Part shown: positions 25,110-35,444 of the stretch, piece after piece
How the letters are laid out: each line of letters starts with the position of its first letter
How positions within the stretch are numbered: position 1 is the stretch's first letter
Assembly: GCA_026027325.1 (NCBI GenBank)
Contig: JAMSLZ010000004.1
Span: 2,728,001 to 2,792,000 of the forward strand
Source: Actinomucor elegans
Lineage: Eukaryota; Mucoromycota; Mucoromycetes; Mucorales; Mucoraceae
DNA length: 64,000 bases
Direction: 5' to 3'
Made by a program: the position numbers and the translations under genes
Notes under the pieces: generated by a model
What the model was told of the DNA's origin: nothing
Seen by the model: the letters and a program-made list of their open reading frames with translations, nothing else
Database searches by the model: none

Positions 25110-25800
25110 GTTTCATTTTTGATTGACTATCTGATATTAAATCAATTGAAAAAAAAAATCCGAGTTTCATTGTATATCCTGTCTATTACATCTATGATTT
25201 CAGAATTTTTATATAATAAATCCTCATATTAATACCTAATGTTTTAACAATGCTTGTACATGAAAGATATTACTTTGTAAATATATTGTAGGTTGGATAA
25301 TAAAAAAAGGGAAGTTGAAGGGTACAAAAGACTAAGAAAGGTACTCCTTTTTTTTTATAAAGAGGAGGACCTTTTCAGTTTTATTTCTACGTCCTCAAGT
25401 TATCCTGCTAAAGAAACAAAAAGATAAGCTTTTAAGCTATTATCTGGTGCAATTAAGCAATGATATTATTCTACCATAATGAATCTCAGGCAATTGGCTG
25501 GTAGGGCATGCTTAAAAGTCATACGAAAAAGTTTGGTAGTTCACCATCAGAATTGATACATCATCAAAACTAATCTTCCATCAAAAAAAGAAAACATAGT
25601 GCTTAGTGCCAGAATCAATCAAATACGTTATATATGAAGAATAAAATATTCAACCAATGAATGCAAACGTACGCATGATTAGAACCTTGCGCATCTTAAT
25701 CAGTGACGGACAGTTTTATTGTTATTCCTTATAAAAATGAACAATACAAAAGATTATCTTTTTTTTTTTTTCATTCTTCATTCTATACAGTTTAGATACC
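25110..25800. other. intergenic region, promoter of the 100-residue gene
   Basis: No gene seen. A TATA-like TTATAAAAA lies at about 25729-25737 and a T-rich tract at about 25758-25771, both in the expected place upstream of the start at 25801. Confidence 0.45.
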
Positions 25801-26103
25801 ATGACATACAATTCTAATGTGTACGCGCAAGAGAAGTACTGGGAAGCTGTTTCTAAAGCAGAAAATGTCAAAGAGGACATCCAGTGGGCTATTCGAAAGC
25901 ATAGACAGGCTCAGAGTGTTGAAAATCATATGGAACGACTGTTGGATATCGAAAAAGCAGTAAAAGAGTTGGAAGATAAAATGTCAACACTTACTTCTAC
26001 CGATGAATTCGAGGGAAGCATTAGCTTATTGATGGATTACCTTGATGAGGCTAAGATGATCAAAGAAGAACTCTTACAATTAGACCAAGATTCTGATTAT
26101 TAA
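25801..26103 (+). CDS. small helical protein of unknown function
   Basis: A 100-codon single-exon frame. The product is almost entirely helix-forming and charged. It has heptad-like stretches (EKYWEAVSKAENVKEDIQWA, MERLLDIEKAVKELEDKM, LMDYLDEAKMIKEELLQL) suggesting a coiled coil, and no Pro, Cys or signal sequence. The family is not recognised. Support for a real gene comes from the start context after a TATA box and pyrimidine tract and from composition unlike the random frames nearby. It may be a small complex subunit, but this is a guess. Confidence 0.6.
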   Translation: MTYNSNVYAQEKYWEAVSKAENVKEDIQWAIRKHRQAQSVENHMERLLDIEKAVKELEDKMSTLTSTDEFEGSISLLMDYLDEAKMIKEELLQLDQDSDY

Positions 26104-26921
26104 AATCAAGACGTGTTAACAGGTCTTTTATTTGTATCGATAAAAAAGAAGGTTAGTTTGATTCATTTTGTATCACTGCAAAGCTATTATATGATTGTTA
26201 TTGAAGCTCTTTATCAAACAATAAACTCACTTTTGTTTAATAAAGCACGAAGCTACAGTTGATAATGATATTTATGTTTTTTCTTTTATATATAACTTTT
26301 TTTTTTTATATAAAAGTTATGTCGTTGTAGGTAGTCATGTGCTTGCATGTAATTTTCAAAATTGCTATCAATCGAATACTAGCCTTCATAGTAAGAAGGT
26401 AGAAAGGAAAGTTGATAATAATGGATCATCAAGTATATCCAATCTATCTGTTACATATTTAATTCTTAATGTGTTATGTATATAACCGTGTTCAACTTAA
26501 ACAGTCTTGATGAACGATATACTTTAATAAATTTAAAAAAAAATCTATGAAAAGCCAGGACCATCATGACGTTTGAGATACATGAAAGAAGATCAAAGAA
26601 GGTAATATTACGCTCAACACATCAAAACTCCAGCGTACGTCTTTTTCTTTTTATCCTATTTATTTTGATTTTATTTTAGACTAGGACTAACATATTAGGA
26701 TACCTATTATTACAAGCGCATCCATACTATAAAATGAATAATCCCAGTTTATCGTTATTAGTGAACATAGATACTTCGCTGTTATATGGTTCGTATCGAA
26801 AGATTACTAGTAAAAAGAATACGGCTAGCGTATGTCCTTAAACTTTAAAGATACCCAAAAGCTCCTCAGAAAAACAACGTATGTATAGTATAATAATAAC
26901 GCTGGAGCTTGTTCAAATGTT
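26104..26921. other. intergenic region
   Basis: Nothing recognisable apart from AT-rich runs. It holds the 3' flanks of the convergent small helical gene and CSM1. Confidence 0.5.
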
Positions 26922-28148
26922 TTAATTCATTAGGGAAGATAGCCTGGAAAAGACAATTGGCAGATTGTTCCTTTCAAACTCTACACTTTCTTTCAAAAAC
27001 TCTGGCAGAGTAGACATTAGCTTCGCATCTCTTACTGGATCAAGCACAGGGGAGTAGTATACAATGCCATTTTGTTCTTTTGAGATGGCTAAAGAAAATC
27101 GAAAGGCTAATGATGATGATTATTAGCAAACAAGTGTTATATATATATGATCTTACTTACTGCCTGTTTTTCCAGATATCACACATTTATATGCATTCTC
27201 ATATTCGCCTTTCTTTACTTCAGTTATTATAACACCTGTCAGGTCTTCATACAAATTATATATGAGTTTTGCAGTATCTTGATCGGGAAAGCTTCTATTT
27301 CTAGCGCGCACTTCAGCATTTCGTTCTTCCAACTGTTTTTCTAGATTTGCGACTAATATATAACAATTGATATTAGAACTTTAAGACATGACTATTGTTG
27401 ATAATACCTCTAGCTTTTAATTCTTTTGTTTGATCTATATTGGTATTAGTCGTGTTCCCATTATGCATGTTGGGCTTGGTTGATAATGAGAGCTCTTCTG
27501 ATTGATCACGCAAGGTAATATACGCTAAATTCTCGAAAATGAAAGGTTTATTCTTATGTTTGATGCATGTATATATATATATATATATACGTACCATCAT
27601 CTCTAGCTTGTGCCCATTCCAGATGGTTAACCAAAGCGTTTTCTTGTTCAGTCGATTTGAGATTTTTCAACTCTTCATATTGCATCACTAAGTCTTCGAC
27701 GTGGTTTTCAAGCTGCCGAATAAATAAGTAAACCAAGATTCAAAGTGCACCTATGTTTTGTTCTTACAAGTGCTATTTTTTCTTTCATCATCGCAATATC
27801 TTTGTCTTTACTGGTCAAGGTGGAAGACTGTAACTTTTCAAAATGCCTTGTTTCCAAGCGATCGTCATCAAGGGCAGGTCTTTTTCGTTGCGTTAGAATA
27901 TTACTTTCTGCCTGTGAATTAAGGATTTCATCACGTTGAATAGTCCTTCTTCTGTTTGATCTTGGTAGATCGAATGAAGAATCAATGATAAAGTCAAATG
28001 ATCCAATGTTGGGACTTTTTTGAGTGGAATTCTCCTGTGTTTGTTTTTCTTTGAATAAACTAAAACGAAGAGGCCCATTGGAGTCTTGTGTGAGACGTCT
28101 TCTCGGTGCACTTATATCGTCGTTTTGATTTATTCCTAATGATTCCAT
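26922..28148 (-). CDS. CSM1: monopolin subunit Csm1/Pcs1-like chromosome segregation protein
   Basis: Five exons (27768-28148, 27595-27712, 27408-27524, 27161-27352 and 26922-27106) give 330 codons with all phases agreeing. The N-terminal 125 residues are disordered and basic (LPRSNRRRTIQRDEI). A coiled coil follows (MMKEKIALLENHVEDLVMQY, and later ANLEKQLEERNAEVRARN). The C-terminal globular domain reads KLIYNLYEDLTGVIITEVKK, YKCVISGKTGTFRFSLAIS and VYYSPVLDPVRDAKLMSTLP. This is the Csm1/Pcs1 C-terminal fold, which binds kinetochore or rDNA-linked partners. Csm1 forms a V-shaped homodimer in the monopolin complex, acting in meiotic kinetochore co-orientation, nucleolar cohesion or prevention of merotelic attachment depending on species. 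The second intron begins GTACG directly followed by a (TA)n run. Confidence 0.8.
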
Positions 28149-28549
28149 TATGCCAATTATGCTTAGTAGAAGAAAGGAAAGAAACCATCCTGCTCATACG
28201 CGAAAAAGGTGCCGCACTGCTTGAATTTTTAATCGCTCTGATTGGATAGCGGAGAACAAAAAGAAGAAGAAGAAGAAGAACAAGAAAAATTCTTCTAGAT
28301 CAAACGTAGTAACATCAATACTAACAATAATAATATCAAACAAAATAAGGAAAAGTTAAATGGATAAAATACAAAACATATAAAGGATGCAGCCTGAAGC
28401 CTTTATTATTTTGAAATAAATCATTCAAAGAGAGGTAATTTGAAGATATTTACTACTGTATCTTTTTTTTTTGCAGCAGCAGCAGTAGCAGCTCTCTGCA
28501 TACTCGGTCATCCTCTGCTTTTAAAATTACGTTGGGTAAGCAGTATTAC

Positions 28550-28740
28550 ATGCTCATAATGTGCCACTACGTCTATTAGAACTATAATTTAACTCAAGTG
28601 TGTCATATATACAGTACATTATTAAATGGCAGCAAGTTTTATTCGTCTCATCAAATATGAGCTAGTAGATCTATATATTGGTCCATATATCTTCTGACTG
28701 GTCTCGACCTAATATTACATCTAATTGGCATGTCATACTA
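28550..28740. repeat. dispersed repeat copy in two pieces
   Basis: The piece at 28665-28740 (TAGTAGATCTATATATTGG, CTGGTCTCGACCTAATATTA, CATCTAATTGGC) matches the head and core of the family. The piece at 28550-28615 (GCTCATAATGTGCCACTA, then TCTATTAGAACTATAATTTA) matches the tail of the copy at 56.65 kb. Confidence 0.5.
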
Positions 28741-29149
28741 AGAGTAAATGAGCTTTTTTACTTGTTATTGTCTTTTTTTAACCTGAGCGCAATCAACGTA
28801 TTTATTAACTTTATTGCATTTATTTTAATTTGATCTACAGATCTACAGATTTGCCAATTAATATCTGATTATTGTTTTATATTCAGAGCGAGTTCTTTAA
28901 TTTATTATGACCTTTAATAAAAGTAGATGTTGATACTATATTTCTTAAGCGTGAAATAAAAGAATAAGTAAAAACTCATTTAAATAGAACTCACATGAAT
29001 TAGTACTAAATGGAACAACTACCTTCAAAAAAACTTTTTTTAGAAGAACTAAAGTAAAAAATAAAATAAAAATGAACTGAACACTTATTCAGATTGATTG
29101 GCACACTGCGATTAAAAGTAAAGCACCACCTCAAAAGTTTGATAGTTTT

Positions 29150-29180
29150 CTGTGTAACATGCTTGATACATGTTACACAG
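29150..29180. repeat. perfect 12-bp inverted repeat
   Basis: CTGTGTAACATG at 29150-29161 and its exact complement CATGTTACACAG at 29169-29180 flank a 7-nt loop. It lies in gene-free DNA. Confidence 0.85.
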
Positions 29181-30716
29181 TTAACGTTGTACATATTGAT
29201 GTCTTTAGTTAATATTGCCATATTTATCAATAGAAATATGGTATAGTTAAGGCCTCATTATTTAACCATTAAAACTGTGCGTTTAAAGAGGCTATGCTCT
29301 TTATTAAAAATAATAAGCCATATATAATATTTAAAAGTAAGCTATATCAAGAATAAACTATTTTTTTTATTTCTATTATTCGTGGCAATTAGAGAGAGAG
29401 AAAAAAAGCTCAAAACTACAAAAGTTAATAGAAATCATCTTGAACTAAATGTAAAAAAGAAATAGTGTTTCGATTGTACCGTTTCTTCTTTTTAGGAGAT
29501 TTTTAAAGATCAAATCAAGTTTCTTCAATATACAAAATATTGCTCAAATTAGGAGCTGAAAACCAGATAATTAACTGTATTTGATCAGTAATACTGCCAT
29601 TTGCCGATATTGTTATTGACATTTGTCTTGTTTATAAAACCCAAATATATATGGCCTTATTTATCCTCTGATATACTTTTTATAAATTATTTAACTAATC
29701 AAGTGGTACCCACAAAAGCGAGCCCAACTCCCAAATCTAAGGAAAAAGATGTGTTATCCTAATCGTTGTGTGCTTGTTAATTTGTTCGACATACAGCACC
29801 AGCAGTACCTAATTGCATCAAATATACAAAAAGTCTAATCTGAAGTAGAACATAAAGCTAAGAATGCTATAGTCTGTATCACCGGGAAACCATGTATAAA
29901 ATTAATTTAATTCACTGTTTTTCAACAAATACAGTCTCATATAATGCATTCTCTTTAATGACATTATAGAGTCAACTGTTAGAGACCTAGAAAGCTTACG
30001 AAGAAAGAAAATAACTTTTATTAATTTACATGGTACTTCTGCTACCCAAATATCACATTGACACGGAATTTATAGATAACACATATCTTTAATTGCTGAT
30101 TACACTTGATTTCAAACCGTAAGGAACACTACATAATCTCATCGATGCCTCATGTTTTGGATTTGATAGCGCTGTTGATCTCACTTTTTGTAATCAGAAA
30201 AGGTGTCAAACAGCTCCTATTCCACAAGGCTTTTATTATTTGAGTTGAATTGGAGCTCCTGACAATTCTATTTAATTCAGGATCGCTCTCATGACATAGC
30301 TTTGATCTATATATTCTTTCGATATAAAGCCATTACTATGGGTAGTTATATGCAAAAGGAGCAAAGAAACAAACAATAGTAGTCCGTAAAAGTAAAGAGA
30401 AAACAAAAGGACCGGGCATTGTTGACAGAAATTGTTATTATTCACCCTTCAAGCGTTTAAATTTGATTCTCTACGCATAGAATGGTTTATTTGTGATTGG
30501 TTACCAGCGTTGGGTGGCAATTTTTTAGGTTACATTTTACAATCATGGGCGGAGAAACAAATGATGTGTGTTAAGTATTTAATGATACATAATTGGTCAG
30601 TTCATAAAGAGACGCCAAAAGTCGCGCTTGTGAAAAAAAAAAAGAAAGCCTCGAATAAAATAAAAAAAAAAACTACGCGACTTTTTTGTTCCTCTCCCAA
30701 AACATAATTTTAAAAC

Positions 30717-31613
30717 ATGACTATTACACATGAAGAACATCAGTACCTCGATCTCATTAAGCGCATAATGGAGCAAGGCGAGCACCGCGCTGATCGTACA
30801 GGGACCGGCACCTTGGCCATCTTTGCTCCACCTCAACTTCGCTTCTCGCTTCAAGGCGATATTTTCCCCCTACTAACGACGAAGCGCGTCTTTTACAGAG
30901 CCGTCTTGGAAGAATTACTATGGTTCATTCGTGGAGATACAAATTCAAAGCACTTGAGTGAACGTAATATCAAGATCTGGGACGGTAATGGATCCCGCGA
31001 GTACCTCGACAAACTTGGCTTGCAACACCGTAGAGAAGGCGATCTTGGCCCTGTCTATGGATTCCAGTGGAGACATTTTGGAGCAAAATACATTGATTGT
31101 GATACAGATTATACTGGACAAGGCATTGATCAACTGCAAGAAGTCATTGATAAAATCAAAAATAACCCAACGGACCGTCGTATCATTTTGAGCGCTTGGA
31201 ATCCTGCTGATATTCCCATCATGGCTTTGCCTCCTTGTCATGCTTTTTGCCAATTCTATGTATCTACAGCTAAACAAGGTGAACGCGCTAAGTTGTCTTG
31301 TATTTTGTATCAAAGATCGTGTGATATGGGTTTGGGTGTGCCATTCAATATTGCTTCTTATGCTCTTTTGACGCGTATGATTGCCCATGTTACTAATTTG
31401 GACCCTGGAGAGTTTATCCACACCATGGGCGATACGCATGTCTATGTAGATCATTTAGATGCTCTCAAGCAACAGATTCAACGTGAACCTAGACCTTTTC
31501 CAACCTTGAAGATCAATCGTAAAATTGATAGCATTGATGATTTCAAATATGAAGATTTCGTGTTGGAGAACTATAATCCTCATGGTAAATTAGATATGAA
31601 GATGTCTGTATAA
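30717..31613 (+). CDS. thymidylate synthase
   Basis: A single-exon 298-codon frame, the usual eukaryotic length (yeast Cdc21 has 304). It converts dUMP and methylene-tetrahydrofolate to dTMP and dihydrofolate. Signature elements are all visible: the N-terminal [20 protein letters not shown], the folate/dUMP region [20 protein letters not shown], the catalytic Cys in [13 protein letters not shown], the conserved [20 protein letters not shown], and the C-terminal MSV that closes over the active site. Arg residues of [14 protein letters not shown] coordinate the phosphate across the dimer. The DHHC gene follows on the same strand after about 116 bp. Confidence 0.97.
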   Translation: MTITHEEHQYLDLIKRIMEQGEHRADRTGTGTLAIFAPPQLRFSLQGDIFPLLTTKRVFYRAVLEELLWFIRGDTNSKHLSERNIKIWDGNGSREYLDKLGLQHRREGDLGPVYGFQWRHFGAKYIDCDTDYTGQGIDQLQEVIDKIKNNPTDRRIILSAWNPADIPIMALPPCHAFCQFYVSTAKQGERAKLSCILYQRSCDMGLGVPFNIASYALLTRMIAHVTNLDPGEFIHTMGDTHVYVDHLDALKQQIQREPRPFPTLKINRKIDSIDDFKYEDFVLENYNPHGKLDMKMSV

Positions 31614-31729
31614 AACAATAAACACCTTAGAATACGGCCCATGTTTAGTAGCAGCCAATTACAAACGAGGATTAGCTGCTTTTTTGATGCGCGAAACAAA
31701 GCTGAAGGGCTTTGTTCTTTCTGTTCAAT

Positions 31730-33262
31730 ATGACAAAAAGTATCTTTATAGGCATCTTCATGCCTATACTGGTATTTTCTTTGTTATTTTATACCTGCTA
31801 TCAACTCGTATTCAGTGTGCAAGGTACAATTGCGAAAAAATAACCGAGATTTCTCGAGATCTGAAGAGTAATGCTAAACAAGATCATAAATATAAGCATC
31901 TGAGCTCGCCAATGAAACGAAATGGTACAATGACTTGACCTCAGGTATTTCCTCAAAAAAAAAAGCCAACAAACATCCGAACAAGTACATAACAAGTATC
32001 ATGATGTCTATCTAGTTTTAATCATAGCCCTATGTGTAATGAGTTTGATATCTTATTCTATTATCATAATCAAATCCACCAACTCTTTACCCGTCAGTAA
32101 AGACGAAAGCCCTATGCACGCGTATCAATTTCCAAAGTATGCTTATACACCGAATAACGATATATCCACGCCTGTCATAGCGCTTTCTCTGTCTGGTCGA
32201 GAAGGAGAACCTCTATTCTGTCACAAATGCAAATCCACGAAACTTGAACGTACTCATCACTGTAAAGAGTGCCAGCAGTGTATGCCCAAGATGGATCAGT
32301 AAAGTATATGGAATAAATAGAAAGGATGTACTTGATCACTCACATAACCTTTGTTTAAATGTATAGTCACTGCCTATGGTAAGTGAAACAGATAGACATG
32401 AAGAAGGCTTGATTTTTTATCCGGTGTGATATTAGGATAAACGGGTGCGTGCATGAAGGAAATTACAAGTATTTCTTCTTGTTTGTATTTTATGCGGCAT
32501 TGTATGCATCATGGGGAGGATTCAATGTAATACGCTTGCTATTAAAAGCAATCAAGTCTCGTATAGGGGACATTACGCTTGATTTTTGTTGGAGACTATA
32601 CAAAGTATACCTGGCATCCATTTATCACTTTTGGAAGAATATAACTTTTATGATCTGGTATAGAAGATGGATACCTCTGTTTACGGGTGTTCCTAGTTTG
32701 GGATTAGATGGTATCTGTGTTCATTGGTATATTCTTTCTTTCTTGTAAGACATTATTAGTGTTCAAAATGGAGAGAGGTAGTACTCGACTAAAGAAATGT
32801 TCTATTATAGCGGGTTCCTATTTGGTTCCATGCTTACAGGCTTTGCTGCAGTCCATCTGTATTATATCATCCATAACCTGACAAGCATCGAATACATTGC
32901 AAACAGACCAACCTATGTCAGAGCAGATTTTGATCCTAGTGGAAGAAATTTTGAAGTGGTAGCTCTTGAAAAGTACGTAACAAACATGTATGATCTTGGA
33001 TTCTATCAGAACTGGTGTTCTGTTATGGGGGAAAATCCACTTGTTTGGTTTGGTAATATATATAAAGTGTTGAATGTGATAAGGATTATGTACTTAACTC
33101 TTTTCTATACTAGTACCTATTCGTAACGGTAGCCCTGACGAAAATCTCTTCAAGAAAACTTTTGTTTATAATTCCAAGTTTACTAAACACATATTAAGCT
33201 GCGCGCAAGTGCAAAGAGACGCTCAATCGAACGACGGGGATTCAGGATTGTTGACAAAATAA
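31730..33262 (+). CDS. DHHC palmitoyltransferase, Pfa3/ZDHHC type, with a 12-nt micro-exon
   Basis: A multi-exon gene. The first exon encodes a membrane segment (SIFIGIFMPILVFSLLFY). The second membrane segment is DVYLVLIIALCVMSLISYSI. A cysteine-rich domain follows (FCHKCKSTKLERTHHCKECQ, QCMPKMD). The catalytic DHHC is assembled only by joining three exons: ATGGATCA, the 12-nt micro-exon at 32367-32378 (TCACTGCCTATG), and GATAAACGGGTGC. Together they encode DHHCLWINGCV. Third and fourth membrane segments (YKYFFLFVFYAALYAS; FGFLFGSMLTGFAAVHLYYI) precede the TTxE-like LTSIEY and the C-terminal NPLVWFVPI. The motif has Leu where DHHCPW usually has Pro. Two further introns between about 32530 and 32662 (40 and 59 nt) are likely because together they preserve the frame and give a typical linker, but the unspliced reading is also open. 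The intron near 31.83-31.98 kb is not fully resolved. S-acylates membrane proteins. Confidence 0.82.
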
Positions 33263-35412
33263 CGAAGCAGGTTAAGTTTTCATGCTATAGTGCATTATAC
33301 ATATCATCTAGCATGATATAACTATCATATGAATAATTAAACACCGCCTATCCTACTGTATCATAAAGCTTCTCTTTGATTGTTTGGGCCGTTTTGTTCA
33401 TTCTTTCATAGGCGTAATTCGTTCAAGTAAAGAATATTCCTAGAAGCTTTTGGGGAAACGCTGTATACCAATCAGCATAAAGATATTTAGAGTATATTCT
33501 TTATTAGAAGTTTTAATCGATGCAGAAACTCATTCTGTACAAGAACTATTACACATGTACCATTGAACGAGGATTGGTCTAGCGATATATTGATTATTAG
33601 ATCTATAAACAATTGCTAAAATAAGATATTACCCACCGTACTTTAGTTAACCAAAGGTTCTGACATAGATGTAGTTCTGAACATCTACTAGCCAACAAAT
33701 GTGATATTAAATCGCAATCAACAGCCATGCTGATTTCAGTAGCAATCTCAAAGGTATACCCTGGGACGCAAATGTCCGAATTTTTCTTTTTGATTTGTGA
33801 GGCGCACAGCACTTGCGCGACTTGGTCAATTCACCGTAGTTACTGATGATTAGATAGGTTTATATATATATATATTTGACCTCAAGATATACGCGTGCGA
33901 TGCATGCTTTAAAACATTGGCATTTTATCGAAATAAGCTTTATGAATTGAAGGAAATTCATGATGTTCTTTATATTACGTAATGTACAAACCTGTTTAAT
34001 AAATAAGTTGTGTTATCTAAGCAAATTTACTATTCAAAAGTTGGTTTGTTTTGTATCACACTCATTTTAATAATATCTTGACAGTTATATAATATTGTCA
34101 ATACTTGGAAAAGACACAACTACATTAGTTATCACTCCTCCCATTCTCAATTATCATTAATTAAACACTACTTTCAACGTTTATATAAAAATAAGTATGT
34201 TTATTGGTTGGTCTAAAATAATGTTATAGAAATAATACACTTACATTACTGCAGTTGGTTTTTAATTATTACTCAATAAATTTATATTTTCAGTCTATAA
34301 ACCAGGTTTAAAAACATTAATTTGGCTTCAAAATCAATGAATATGCCGCCAACCAATGATAATATAGATTGCTAGCCTATTGGGCCCATCCCATTGGTAC
34401 CGGAAGTTTAATTGTTTTTTTTTCCCGAGAGCCGATCTTGAGAACTAAATGAATTTATGTCCTTTAAACCGGCTTTTAAGTAATTAATATGCCGAGATAA
34501 CACAACGCATTTATTAAACGAGTTTGTACACTATCTAATTGAGCATCACATGGCATAAGAACATCATAGATTTCCTTTAATTTATAAAGTTTCTTTTAAT
34601 GAAACCCCGCCTTTTCCTGATTGTCGAGATATGCCTACCTTCTTCTTGGGTACTTTTCGAGATTAAAATACAAATCAAATACATTTGTATACACTCAACT
34701 ATACTTGGCCTGTATCGTAAAAAGATTGTACCACAAAACTACTGTCTTTGCACTTGACAACAAAAAAGGAAAATCTGGGCCGAAGGGTATACCCCTTGGG
34801 AATTTTCCACCATCGTCCTATTTTTAGCATCTCTACATTCAATACCAATCTGGTTTAATCTTGCATTCGATGGTTACTACATGTACAAAATGAGCGCATA
34901 CGACCACTATTTGACCCAGTGGAGTGGTGCTTTTAAAATAGCCGCATGTTAAATAATATAGGACTTCTCATACATTAGGCCTGCAATTTAGTAGTGATCT
35001 CTCCAAATTTGTATATTATTGGGGTAATATTGACAGCAAACATGTCAGACCTGCTATTAAATCATGAAAACAGGAGGCATTCATTGAGATAAAATGGATT
35101 AAGCTAACCATTTGGCTTATATATTCAAATGTACATTGTAATTGAAGTCTATACAACACGTATAATGGACCGTGTTGATTCATGCGCCACACATTCTATG
35201 CGACACAGATTTAAAATAAAAAAATGCATTGGAAAACGAAGATCTTATTGTACAAAACAATAATTGTGTTTAGGTGACTTGAGTAACTAATAAAAAATAA
35301 CGAGTGAAAATGTTTCTTTTGCATAGTATAGGTTGCAGAAGAACAAAGCATGGTTGAAGTGGCATAGTACTTTTTTCCCCATAATTGGATAGAAACTTGA
35401 AATCTGTTCACT

Positions 35413-35444
<32 letters not shown>

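Larger units (their letters stand above)
28149..30716. other. 2.6-kb gene-free stretch
   Basis: No supported gene. Contents include a GAA/AAG-rich tract at about 28258-28290, dispersed repeat pieces at about 28550-28615 and 28665-28740, and a perfect hairpin at 29150-29180. The right end is the thymidylate synthase promoter. Confidence 0.5.
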
